DNA from: Mya arenaria
Taxonomy: Eukaryota; Mollusca; Bivalvia; Myida; Myidae
Direction: 5' to 3'
DNA: 64,000 bases
Assembly: GCF_026914265.1 (NCBI RefSeq)
Contig: NC_069123.1
Location: 51,592,949-51,656,948, forward strand
Shown here: piece after piece, positions 38,401 to 49,500 of the stretch
Position numbering within the stretch: the first letter of the stretch is position 1
Layout: the number at the start of each line of letters is the position of its first letter
Notes under the pieces: generated by a model
What the model saw: only the letters and a program-made list of their open reading frames with translations
Databases searched by the model: none
What the model was told of the DNA's origin: nothing
Made by a program: the position numbers and the translations under genes

Positions 38401-39977
38401 TGCGGACGCTTTGCACACATTCCTTGTATCATACAGGTATAAAACAATCTTGATTATACAGTCAAAAATGAAATCATTGCGTAAATATTGTTTTATTGTT
38501 ATCCAAACACCATACTGGCATGGACATACTTTTTTGTATCCTGTAGGACCGTGGTAACGACACTCGACCGACTTGCCGATGAAGGGGATACGAAGGCTGC
38601 GGTACATAAATTGTCAGTTACGAATTTCGAATTTATTGTGACCCTGGTGGCGATTGAACATCTTTTGTCAGCCCTAGTTCCACTGTCTAACATGCTACAG
38701 GCGAAGGACTGTGACTTGCTTCATGCAGCTAACGACACACGGGTCGTTATGGTCTTCTTCAGGTAAATTTTATTTTCCATTTGTAATGATAAATGTTAAA
38801 TATTCAGCACACACGTGTAAGCATGTACATAATAATTCGTTATAATATCCGCAGCGCCTTACGACTCCTAATTCTTTCAGGCGGAGAGAAATGACGATGA
38901 AGTCTGGAACAGCCTGTTTCAGAAAGCGGTGGACATTGCTGGTGACGTTGAAGTCATACCCGCCGCTCCCAGACGTTATGGTCGTCAACAAAATCTACCG
39001 AACGCCCCAGGCAATACGTCCGAATTTTGGAAGAGAAACATGTATTTGCCTTTCGTCGACCACTTGCTGGTAGAATTAGAAACACGCTTGATGCAGGGCC
39101 ATGGTCGGTTCTGTGCCCAAAAGCTTCTTCCATTGAAGGTATCTTTTAACATACATATACATCCTTGGATTTGTTTGCTAAATCAGGTATATGATTTATT
39201 GTAAACTGATTTATTTAATGAATAAAAAATCTATGTCGCAACATTTGCGTTCTTTTGTAGATTCAGAATGACGGTCTTCCCCGGGAGAGTATCAATGACG
39301 TGTACCAAGCCTTCCAAGCATGCCTAGATGTGGATAAAACCATTTTTGTCCGCGAGTGTGAGCGGTGGCGTCAGTGGTGGACGGACGCGACGTTGGCGGT
39401 TAACCGTCCAGCTGCCCCGGCGTCTCTAGCGGAATCAATTACGCTTGCAAGCAAAGCCCTTTACCCAAGCATACGACACTGTCTCACCCTTTTAATGGTC
39501 ATGCCGGTGTCTACGGCAACAGCCGAACGGTCGTTTTCGGTAATGAGAAGGGTCAAGACATACCTAAGAAGTACGATGGGTACTGAGCGCCTGTCAGGTC
39601 TTGGTCTCATGAATGTATACAGAGACAGAAAAATCAGTGCCGAACGCGTTGTCGACAAGTTTGCTAACCAGCAAAACAGACGCCTTGCCTTTGTGTTCAA
39701 GGTTTAAATCTTAATGTCGCTTGAGAAAGACACAATAGGGAAATTTATGAGATCAATTATGTTTAATAATATGTACTGCGTATCAGAGAAACAGTATATT
39801 AACATTTAATCAATCTGTTTTGATTTTTTCTACCCAAATATGTCGTTAATATAGCCCCTGGATAGTCACGAAATGCCAGTAAATCGCTTCCTTTTCCAAA
39901 AAAAATTCCGGGGGGGGCATGCCCCCGGACCCCCCTATTATGGGAGTACACTTCAAAATGACTCAGTTACGCCCCTG
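35457..39977 (+). mobile_element. hAT DNA transposon, 4.5 kb, with transposase gene
   Basis: The 13-bp TIRs CAGGGGCGTAACT and AGTTACGCCCCTG match the CAGGGGCG-type ends of many hAT elements. GATAC follows the right end and precedes the left end (35452-35456, 39978-39982); this is 5 bp rather than the usual 8. B2 at about 63,672-63,690 lacks the element and reads through, so it inserted after the B duplication. It encodes a ZMYM1-like (TTF-type finger) hAT transposase on the plus strand. Confidence 0.9.
35779..39707 (+). CDS. hAT transposase, ZMYM1/TTF-finger type, about 6 exons, one apparent frame shift
   Basis: Likely exons: 35779-35912, 37163-37930, 38061-38436, 38547-~38750, 38881-39138, 39261-39707. 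Exon 1 starts MASSCVYPPYPDVFASSIQP. Exon 2 holds a TTF-type zinc finger (VYCAPCFLFG, then FTDWCNFSKIVERHSKSQCH) followed by RYTSPKIQNDLI and ADEATDAATMEQMALCVRFV, the catalytic-core segment with its first acidic residue. Exon 3 has QGYDGASNMSG and CKAHCLNLAI. Exon 6 carries the hAT dimerisation region: MPVSTATAERSFSVMRRVKT. One shift near 37,600 in exon 2 breaks the frame, and the exon 4/5 junction does not close cleanly, so this copy is probably inactive unless splicing differs. The TIRs show it is a transposon gene, not the host ZMYM1. Confidence 0.8.
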
Positions 39978-39982
39978 GATAC

Positions 39983-41419
39983 TGATTGGTCAGTCAGGTG
40001 CTTTTGGTAGGCATGATTAGCATAAATGTTAATTTTAAGCATCATTTATGAATGTTTACACAATCATTGAATATTGAAATAACAAGCGAAATGTTAGTTT
40101 GAATGATGAAAGCCATGAAATATGTGAAGTATTCAAAAAGAGACCATTTTTCAGCTTGTGTAAAAAATGAGAAAATTGTTAAGTAAAATTATTTATTGTT
40201 TATCTGGAAAATGTTGAAATCTCATGTTTAGGCCTATAGTGATCATACTTGATTGCTATGTTATTGGAACTTATTGCAATATGTTTTATTCATTGCAATA
40301 TTTATGTAAAACATCAAAGATTATGTTGACTTAAGTTTGTAGATAAGAACTAATGGTATAGGTGATGTGAGAATGATCTCATAAGTCTTTAAACCCCTTT
40401 TGGTATTGTGAGTTTTTTGCTCAAGTCTTGTTCAGTTTAGCTTTTGAAGATTTTCAAAGTAACTGCAAAACAAGTCCAGCTGTCTAGAAATACTATGTCA
40501 AACCCTGACCAGATATAATTTCTTGTCGTTTTAAATTACCAACTTGGCAATGGTTTTATCATTTATGGTTTGAACATGTTAGTGTTTTTGTATGTGGAAT
40601 GAAATATCATAAGTGGCACTAAATTTAACATAATATATAGTTCTCATTGATATTACACATTGCCCCAAGTACATGTTGATCTAAGATTTAAGGCTTGGAT
40701 GGAGTCAGGGCAAGAAAAATGCATGTTAATACATTGCACTTTCCAACACAAGAACTGTTTGTTTATTCAAGTAAATAAAGCAATCGCAACACCAAGGAAC
40801 TGCAGTATTGCATAACCAGCTTAATTGGCATTATGAGTTGGAGTGTTCAAATTGCTGCAATTAAAGGCAATTAAATCTAGTTTTCAGAATTATTCAAACT
40901 CTGATTTAGCAACCTTAATTTAGTTATATGAACTACTTTTGCGAAATGAAAGCTTTTTTAGATTTACAAGGACGGGTAAAAAGTATTTGCCAAATGTACT
41001 GCAATACCTGATACCTGTTGCCTAGGAATCCAACAAATTCTTGGCACTTCAAATGTTACAGTACTATTCAATTTGGAGTGCCTGAAAAGAAAGCTTCTTG
41101 ATTCTACATTCAACATCTTCTTTCTGTATGACATATTGAACCATGAGAATCATGAACCTACAACCTTTTGCATCTATTGAGATAGGGAGCTATCAGGACA
41201 GTGACAGAGGACAATATAAGAATGGCCAACTGCTGCATTTATTGAGTTATCTAATGCATACAAATTAAGACGGAGAAAATAATTCTAAATTTTTCCAAAC
41301 TACTTCCTTAGGCATCTTGTACATGTATGTAGTTGTCTTTTACAATGATTGTTCAAAGTTACAATGGCCCTGTGGGTTAAAGATGCTCTGTCCACGGGGT
41401 AACAGGTTTTGTACATAAT
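39983..41419. other. non-coding part of block B1
   Basis: Continues the alignment with B2 (63,690 to the window end). It is AT-rich and I see no gene. Confidence 0.5.
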
Positions 41420-42295
41420 AGGGTTATAAGTACTGCGTTTTGATCCAGGAGGTTGTATTCGACTCAAGTAGATTTTTGCAGATTCGGACACCACAAGGCA
41501 CAAGTAAAATCAAAATCTACAAAAAAACTACCAGAATCAAATATGACATTCCGCCATATCCGGATCAAAACGCAGTACTAATAACCCTTTTATTATATAC
41601 ATTACTGATTAGATGACTTAGAAGCCACATCTTTGCATAATAAATTTCATTTTAAGGATGCACTCATTGGTTTAATGACGTCAATTTAATATTGCGCAAC
41701 ATACTTGTTATGAGGTGACGTCACAAGAGTGGTATATGGCCTTATTGCACTGGAGCGGAATATGGGTTAAAGTATTTTGTGATATGTATTGCATGTGGAT
41801 TGATGATGGGTAAAAAATAAAGAATAAAATTATGTTTGTATTCCATTCTCACTAGCAGTGTGATGAACTGTTGACACCATGTTATGAAATTTGATGGTCA
41901 AAGTATTTAAAGGACATTTCAATATTTCATACTTTAAAAACGATATTCATCTCATCTTAGTCTACTCAACTTGATTTGCTATGTACAAAAGTCTGCAGCA
42001 GTTATATGAATAGCATTAGACAGAAGGCAGTGCCTAATATTTATCAACAGCACTAAGTTATCATGGTAACATGTTATATGAATTGAATACCAAGCACAAA
42101 TTAAGAGGGAGAAAATAATTCTTCACTTTTTTAATAAAAACTACTTCCTAATAGCATTGTGTATGCAGTTTGACATAGGTGTACAATGTAGATGTATTTT
42201 ACAAAGATTGTTCAAAGTATGGCCCTGTGGTTTAAAGCTCCCCTGAAAAAGAGGTGACAGGTTTTCTATATAGTATATAATTACATCATTGAAAA
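41200..42295. repeat. diverged direct duplication of about 200 bp
   Basis: The segments 41,225-41,415 and 42,085-42,270 share phrases such as GAGAAAATAATTCT, AACTACTTCCT, ATTGTTCAAAGT, ATGGCCCTGTGG and ACAGGTTTT. They are about 860 bp apart in the same orientation. Confidence 0.6.
41420..41588. mobile_element. 169-bp MITE
   Basis: TIRs of about 27 bp, AGGGTTATAAGTACTGCG at the left and CGCAGTACTAATAACCCT at the right, with GTTTTGATCC continuing inward. It is inserted in the left copy of the direct duplication, and the right copy lacks it. Confidence 0.8.
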
Positions 42296-42780
42296 TCTTC
42301 TTTGAAACTGCAAATAACAGTCCTTTGATATAAAATATATTGATCAAATTAAAGAAGTATGTGTGCCAACCACGTAAATTAATTTGTACAAGTCTGATTT
42401 AACGACTTTGAGAAATTCAAAAGAACTATTACTTTATCTGATTTAACGCTTTAGTCCCCCCCCCCCCACCTCCCTCACTCTACACACACTTAGCTAGATT
42501 TTTCAAATTTCCTTTGCTGCTTGCAAGCAGTTTTAGTCTAACGTTTAAGCTAGACCATTAAACAGTGACCCCTTGTGATGTGTGCCGATTTTTTCAATGC
42601 TTACAACATGGTTTTCAACATTCCCCTGAATGAAGCCCTAGTCCATCAGTGCTTTCAGCACTTTGATTTTTATTAGGAACTGATACCAGATTTATCATTT
42701 TAGCGTTTCTTTATGTACATCTTCTATTTGATGTATGCAACTGTGTTTTTAAGATGTCGACACTGGCCAAACAAATTAAG

Positions 42781-44770
42781 ATGTTGATTATATCAATAGT
42801 CAAACAAAGGACGTGTCAGTGAAGTATGTTCTGTTTTTCTATTGGTTAAAATATTATGCATAAACGAGCCGCACAAGGGAGCTGATTTTTGAAATGTATT
42901 TTAGGGAAACGTGAAAATTGTTTGAGATCAAATGTTTAGTTTAATTTATTTTGTTTATCCTCCATTGGTGGAGAGAAGTTAAGCTTTACAAATATATACA
43001 ATACAGATTACAAACATCGAAAAATTAATAACAAAAAATATAGTGGACACATATAAAGCATGAGGTTATTTACAATATACACAAATAATACATTGAATCT
43101 GACATTTCGAAAGAAATAGACGCGTATCGTCTGTTTCTATTAAAGTAATCTTATCATTCTGTTGTGGTTACAATGGCATATATTGTTAAATTTAACACAA
43201 TTATAAAACACTGGATTCGACATTCATCAGTGATGTCGAGAACGGTGAATCTTCTTTACATTACAATTAGTTGATGGTTCAGATTTAATAAAACAAGCGT
43301 CTCAAGTGTTTTTCATTTAAGAGGTTTATAAGTTTGGACCATTGTCGGCATCGTTCATTTTAAAAATATGGACAAGAGAACACCTTATGCAGAACAATTT
43401 CATTTGTTACTGCATCACAACAATAGCATTTGATGTTGTATTTCCTGGCAAATACTTTGCATAATAAGCCTAATTCTTATTTTGCACGCTTTTGTAATAT
43501 GTTTATCAATTGCTGATTTGCAAATTCTTTTCCAAACGAATTTATTTGGAAACATGGAAGAACTTGAAAATGCTGTTAGGTATGATGTGAGGTCGTAATT
43601 GCCTAGAATACTTTATGTATCTGGTAAAAATCCCTGAGCTTTTATAGTTTGTGATATAAATGTAAATACGTCTGTTGAAAAATACTTTTTTTTAATTTTC
43701 ATATTTTGATCAGCGTGACATAATTGACATAAGAATGCTATTTTTTTTGCTATATCAATGATATTTTGAATTGGTTTGAATCCAAGACAACTGAATTCAA
43801 TGTATATGCGTGATTCGTTTGGGCCGCCTTGGATCCATTTGAACGGTGGACTCTGTCGGCGGACCCTCTCCAAGGGGAGCAACTGGTTCGAACTGACAAC
43901 GCTCCAGAGTTCGCTCCCATATGGAGCGACCGCGAGTACTTTCGTTTCGTAAATGCTTTTTGAGGTGATTTTGCTGGGTGTAGTCCCTTTTTACCCATTC
44001 CACAGTTTGTCACACTGAAAAACGTTTTTCGAAACTTATGCCAGCTTTCTGTAATGTTTTCCTTGATATGTAAATGTTTATTACAAAGTATTCCAAGGTG
44101 ATTATATGTATCTGTTTCATCAATTAAATAATCGCCCAGTGTCCATGGCCTGATGCTATTGCTGTTGTCATTAAATACGAAAACTTTACATTTTGATGGA
44201 TTAAAGAAATATTTTTCTTTTTCGGTATGGTGAAAACAAACATCTAAAAGTTCGTCGAGGCTTCTTTTTACTTTGGAAATAATGACCATATTGTCAGCTG
44301 ACAATATAGTCGATGCTTTTATTTCGTATCGCATATAGTTATGATGTTATATTATATATAATTGCATCAAGTATTTGTTAAAGAAAAAGCAACGCAATAA
44401 AATCGTAATCAGGACTTGGTTTGGACTTGAAAAGCTTATTCAAATTTGTGCCAAATAACAGTTAACAATAAAAAGTCGAGGCACAATACTATGAAGAAAT
44501 AAGAATGTTAAATCATCCTAAAGTATTATGCAAATTAAGAGTTTCTGTAAAAACTATAGCAATTTTACACATATAATTAACGTTTTTGACCCTGATAGAT
44601 TTCAGAAAAGCTTGAAAGTCTCTAAGCCATAACGTACAATTCATTGTAATTCTGTCCTCAAGCATTATTTATAAGGTAAACACAAATATCTTTGCCTCAA
44701 ATTACAATGCAAAGAAACTATATGCAGTTCATTGTTGACACTGTCAGATGGAAAGTTTGAGTTTGGTAAT
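42781..44770 (-). mobile_element. LINE fragment, block A2
   Basis: Homologous to 18,572-20,650. On the minus strand 43750-44334 reads an altered YADD box (SADNMVIISKVKRSLDELLD), NPSKCKVFVFN, YNHLGI and then the region leading to SCSPWRG. The C-terminal Cys/His part is decayed. Its 3' end is missing here and found at 31,160-31,568. Confidence 0.75.
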
Positions 44771-44779
44771 TAGGTATGT

Positions 44780-45135
44780 TTTTTTAATTTAAAACTTCAA
44801 ATGTATTTTGTTTAACGTTTACATATCAAAATATATCTACATGTATCATAGATTGCATTAAATAGATATATAGATAGATTCTTTTATTCCTCCAACAATG
44901 GATAACATAACATATTTATAACATATAATACATACATATACAGTTGATATATAATCATAACATAGAAAAGAATAGGAAAATGATGTGCATGGCATCAATT
45001 TCAGGGTACACAACAATACAAAGAATGGGAAATAAATGTCATGTTCCTACACTAAACCTGGTCAGCATTTTAGATAAGAATTATGACAGTGATAAAGTAG
45101 TGACATTTATAAGTTCAGAAAATCTGATTATCAAG
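44780..45135 (-). repeat. copy-2-specific insertion, possible retroposon 3' end
   Basis: This stretch is absent from the A1 block. On the minus strand it ends with CCATTGTTGGAGGAATAAAA, a common form of LINE 3' terminus, next to short ATAG repeats. No coding region is clear. Confidence 0.4.
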
Positions 45136-45277
45136 TTTAACTATATATATATATATATCAATATCAAAGTATATAGTTGCCAGATTAAAATGCATCAGTT
45201 ACACATATCAATTAGACTTTCATTGTTGTCAACTACACCAATTACACATGTAATTATCAAACATTTTTGATCTGCAG

Positions 45278-47070
45278 TCAAAGTAATTTACAACGGTCGT
45301 TTCCACGTCGTTTTACTGGCGGTGTGATTGCTGCACGCACAGCGTCTTGAAATACCTCGACTATGCCCATCTTTGTCAGGGCCGAGCATTCCACGTAATA
45401 CCTCGCTCCGACCAGTTCCTTTAACTGTCGACCTTGCTGGTACGTCACTTTTTTACTCCGGTCTGAGAATGTTTCGCGGGCGTCAACTTTGGTGCCAACT
45501 AAAATTATCGGAGTGCCTGTACAATGATAGCGCACTTCCGGTACCCACTGTTTAAAATACGAGATATGAGATTACATAAAATATCGAATGTATGTATACT
45601 CTTTAATATCATTAATAAAAACAAAATAGTAGAATGCTCGCTAGTATCGTGTGTATTCGAAGAACTACATAGTTTAAGGAACGGATTTATGTAAGATAAA
45701 ACTAACAATTAAATCAATGCAAACCTTTGAAGGGACGCTTTCATATGATGACTTAGAAATAAGAGAAAAACAAAGGAGGATGACGTCCTGAAAAATATAC
45801 ATTCAATAACAACATTTTCGATTTACGTTTTTACACATTTCAACACCGAAAAGCCAAGTTATATTTATTTCCTCATAATCTGTGAAATTTACCTTTTTCA
45901 AACTAGATCATATCAATAAAAGCCATATTGTGGCATAAGTTTAACCCCTTTTAAACTTCGTGTTAAGGGTTGTGTCCGTACCGTCATGGGGTAAGAGAGG
46001 GGGCGGAGGCGGTCGTAGTCTGCCGCACCCGCCGTGTCAAACAGGTTCATCTTGTAGTCAGAGTCATCCACCGATTTCACCGCCTTGTATTCGTCGAGGC
46101 TTGAACAATAAATTTGCAGTGTACTCATGCAGTCATATTTTTTGTTTGTTTAAGCCGCCATTTTGATGTTAAATGAACTTTTGTTTATTTGGCAAATGAG
46201 TAGAATCCTTGTATATATATTGTATACATAAATCTATAACCCATTATCCATCAAAAGCAATGTAACGCACTGAACATCGAAATGAAATATGATCTCAAAA
46301 GGAGCAAAAATATAATGACATGTGCATTAGTTTGAATTTGTCTGATACCGTTCGTCGTTTCCGAACTACCTGAATCAGTGGGGTTATGTTAGGACTAGGT
46401 GTTCATTGAGAGATAATTTTAAAAGCATTTAACGAAGGGGGTGGCCGTTAATGAATGGAACACGCATACTACATTTACACTTGAACTTTTCAGCACTGGT
46501 GGTACGCTTGTATAGCTTTGAGTCATGTAGAGAACTGTCATGGTGATTGATGGTAATAGAAATAGCCGTCACCCACATTTTTATCACCACCACTACCACC
46601 ACCAGCAGCCTGAGGAGCAGCAGCGTCACCATCAGTATCTTCATTATGATCGTCGTCATGAATTTGATACAGATTAAAATTTAAATTGCACATAAATATT
46701 TAAAGCTATTCGAAAAACCTACACAGTGCCATAAGTGACGTCAGGGAAGCAGTTGTCCACATATGTCTTCAGAAGACAAGTTTTTCCCACGCACCTAAAT
46801 TCAGGGAAAACGCGGAAATAATTATTATCACTATTATAACATTAACATTAATAATCATATGCACGCATTCTTAGAACAACTGTAATTCTTAGTGTTAACA
46901 ATTTACTTTTTATTGAAACGCATTCAAAATTATCATGAAAACAATATGTAGTCCAATTATTACACAACCGAAATGAATTATATTTTTATACCGGTAATAA
47001 TAAAAGGTATCATTGTGTACGTTTGTATAACTTACTCATCTCCAACGGCAACGCATTTGATTTGTTTCAT
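45278..47070 (-). CDS. atypical Rac-like Rho GTPase, copy 2 (G12E, Q61A), 5 exons
   Basis: Exons are 47036-47070, 46723-46794, 45982-46099, 45725-45787 and 45278-45547, all GT-AG, giving 185 aa. G1 reads GDECVGKTCLL, again with Glu for Gly12 and Cys for Ala13. Switch I is FPDVTYGTVLDEY, keeping Thr35 at the normal Rac spacing. G3 reads DTAGAADYDRLRP: Ala replaces Gln61. G4 TKVD and G5 ECSA are intact. The insert region (ARETFSDRSKK) is shorter than in Rac1. The tail KRRGNDRCKLL is basic and ends in a CAAX box for geranylgeranylation. Every coding exon is open and aligned with copy 1, so both genes appear under selection. Function as a GTP-locked, Rnd/RhoH-like signalling protein is inference. 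Confidence 0.93.
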
Positions 47071-47590
47071 CCCTATATTGTATTCCTTGCCTGTTTCGTT
47101 TCTTTATTCAAATTATAATCGTGTTTAGTTTTCCCCTCTGATATAGCTTTCCTAAAACGATGATATGATGATTTTTTATCCGTGATGTCCGATATATAAT
47201 CTGAATTATTTATATCCAGTCATCAAAGAGTAATCTTGCCGTTACCTTCCTTATTTTATTCCGGATATAACATTTGTATCTCAGCTTTGTGATAGCTTTT
47301 TTATAACTTCCTTATATATGAGCACATAGCTATTTCTCATACATGTACACATTATGCAGTTTCCGACCACTGAACAGAGTGTTGAATATAGTTAACTTGT
47401 TTATTTTATGAATAAAGCGAAATCGAGCATTTTAGTATACTCTGAAGGCATTGCCGTCATCATTATGGTCCACTTTAGAGAATATAAAGAATCAAGTGCC
47501 CATCAATATCCCTTTCTTGGAACCAGCAGGAGAACATATCGAATTTCTCCCAAGATACATTCTCGACCAAATGTTGTACCCAATCCATAA
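47071..47590. promoter_or_regulatory. 5' flank of GTPase copy 2
   Basis: Homologous to 25,235-25,770 upstream of copy 1 as far as GTCCACTTTAG at about 47,475. The promoter is expected here, but no specific element is claimed. Confidence 0.4.
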
Positions 47591-47678
47591 ACGCATCCCC
47601 AGTGACCATCCTTTCAAATAGTGTACAATTTTCATTGCACCAACCCATTTGGTCATCCTTTAAGACTTTTTAGCATGG
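47588..47678. repeat. unexpanded relic of the 47-bp minisatellite
   Basis: Two degenerate units are visible: CATCCCCAGTGACCATCC followed by TTTCAAATAGTGTACAATTT, then CAACCCATTTGGTCATCC. They occupy the position where block A1 has about 61 units. Confidence 0.7.
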
Positions 47679-47679
47679 T

Positions 47680-49009
47680 TGGTTTTCAAAGACAGACATG
47701 CAAGGTATATATACCAAGTTTACTTCAGTGACAGTCATGGTTTTTCCAAAGGGGTTGATTCAGGATTTGATGTCGATGAGGGGGCAGACATGAGTGATAA
47801 ACTTCGGATATAGCCAACTCCCTCCTTCTCTGAAACTGAGATATTTTTTTTCTTTTTTAAAATATCTGAGAAAACATTTGAATGTTATGAATGTAAATAC
47901 AACTCCCAATAGTGAACGATATATAGTTTTAATAATAATAATTTTGAACGAAAAACGTGTTCATACACATACAAATTTACTCGTCAAATAAAATGTGAAT
48001 GCAATTTTGTTACAAACAGAAATGAGATCTTTAAAAATAGTGACTCCTCTTCTGCAATAAGAATTTGCTCTAGAGGAGCACCGATAAGTTTCAGAGCTTT
48101 GCTTATATTTTGTTGTTACTTTGTTAGAACACTCAAACAACTGTTTACAAGATATTATTTAATTTTAGACATGTGAATAAAATGCAACATGCATATTCTA
48201 TTATTTATATAATTTATGTTTCTAAACTGTTTTCATTAAGATGAGTGTTTAATAATCAATACCAGTTTGTAATAATCTTGTGGGTTCATATTTGGCTTCA
48301 TTTGATCCCCACTACCTTGGCTCCAGTATCAAAGCCTTCTTGGTTATTCTTCTGTAATCCTTGTAGATTGTTTATCAATTGTAACCTGTTGCTCTATATA
48401 TGCATACCTCTTTAAAATGTCTTAAACTATGTTGTTGCAGTAATTTTCACATTGGTAATTCCTTGTTTGTTCTAAAGCTTTGTTGTTTTTGTTGTTACTT
48501 GTTTTTATCAGTCTCAAAATGACAGCCGTATTGTTAAGACCACCTAAGAGAACCATTTTACTTAAATACTTAATATTAGCTGACTATACATTTTGTGTTG
48601 GTATATGTTGGTTATGCAACTAGTGAATACATGTTGAGAAACGGTGAACAAGGTCTTCATTGAATTGTGTTAGTGTCGAAGACTCCAACACAGACCATTG
48701 CAGGGGACAACCTCTTGAGTAACTAAACATTTTGACAGAAATGCCTCCTCATAAAACTAACACTATCCATATTCACGAAATCTGTGCAGTTTTATAGTCC
48801 ATATAGATTATGTTTCATTCAAGAAATATGTTATAATGTTACTTGTAAAGTCACAATCACACATAACGTGTATAAGGTCCTTTTGATATATAGTTTCACA
48901 GTTTTTCCATACGGGTTTGCTATGCAATACCTATTGTTAACAAATGTATTCATAACTGATCGTATGATGCATTTTTCAAATGATAGCGCACATATCGGTA
49001 AAGAAACCT
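47680..49009. other. non-coding interval
   Basis: AT-rich sequence with no recognisable gene or repeat. Confidence 0.35.
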
Positions 49010-49500
49010 AAAGATACTAGGAAGAGCAGTAAGTATATTTACTCCAAGCATAGACTCTGCCATATCAGAGCGAGTGAGGATCGGTAAACCTTGATTTTTC
49101 ACAGTGAAATGTTAAAACCGATTCATAGAATCGATGTCGAATACAGACGGGTTATTCCATAACACGCAGCCATAAAGGACTGTCAAAACTATTATCTTGG
49201 AATACAATCCAGCTGGTACTACCGGATTGATTCCAAAACTGTGGATACCTTACCCATCGAATGCAAAGAGTGCTTTTTTACCTTTTTAAATGCGTTGACC
49301 AATTCTGCGCTTCAATTTAAGAATGTAGGACTGGAGAATTCTTAAGTGACATGAGCTCTTTGAGGGAGGAAACAGTTTCAGTAAACAATGCCTACCTAAG
49401 AAGACGATTTTTTTTCGGATGAAAACCGTAATGCTGGATTTGTCAACGTTAATGCCTATATTCCAGCGTCGGCAGTACATATTCACAGATATTATAATTA
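49010..49500 (-). mobile_element. LINE fragment (post-active-site reverse transcriptase region)
   Basis: On the minus strand the frame reads YCRRWNIGINVDKSSITVF, the usual piece just after the YADD box, then, with stops and shifts, KALFAFDG, GINPVVPAGLYSKIIVLTVL, YGCVLWNN and GLPILTRSDMAE. This is the typical order in CR1/Jockey-like LINEs. It is a decayed fragment different in sequence from the block A LINE. Confidence 0.7.

Larger units (their letters stand above)
31569..42780. repeat. block B1, large duplicated segment lying inside a LINE
   Basis: From TTTTGGACTAGGGCACTTGTGG onward it aligns with 57,308-64,000 through 40,330. Removing the hAT MITE (31603-32223) and the hAT transposon (35457-39977) leaves about 6 kb. 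It carries no recognisable host gene, only MITEs. It is flanked by the two halves of one LINE. I could not find clear terminal repeats, so it may be a segmental duplication or a large unknown element. Confidence 0.65.

Noticed and set aside
35779-39707. Host ZMYM1-like gene
   Set aside because: It lies between hAT TIRs with flanking duplications and an empty site in the paralogous block, so it is the transposon's own gene.
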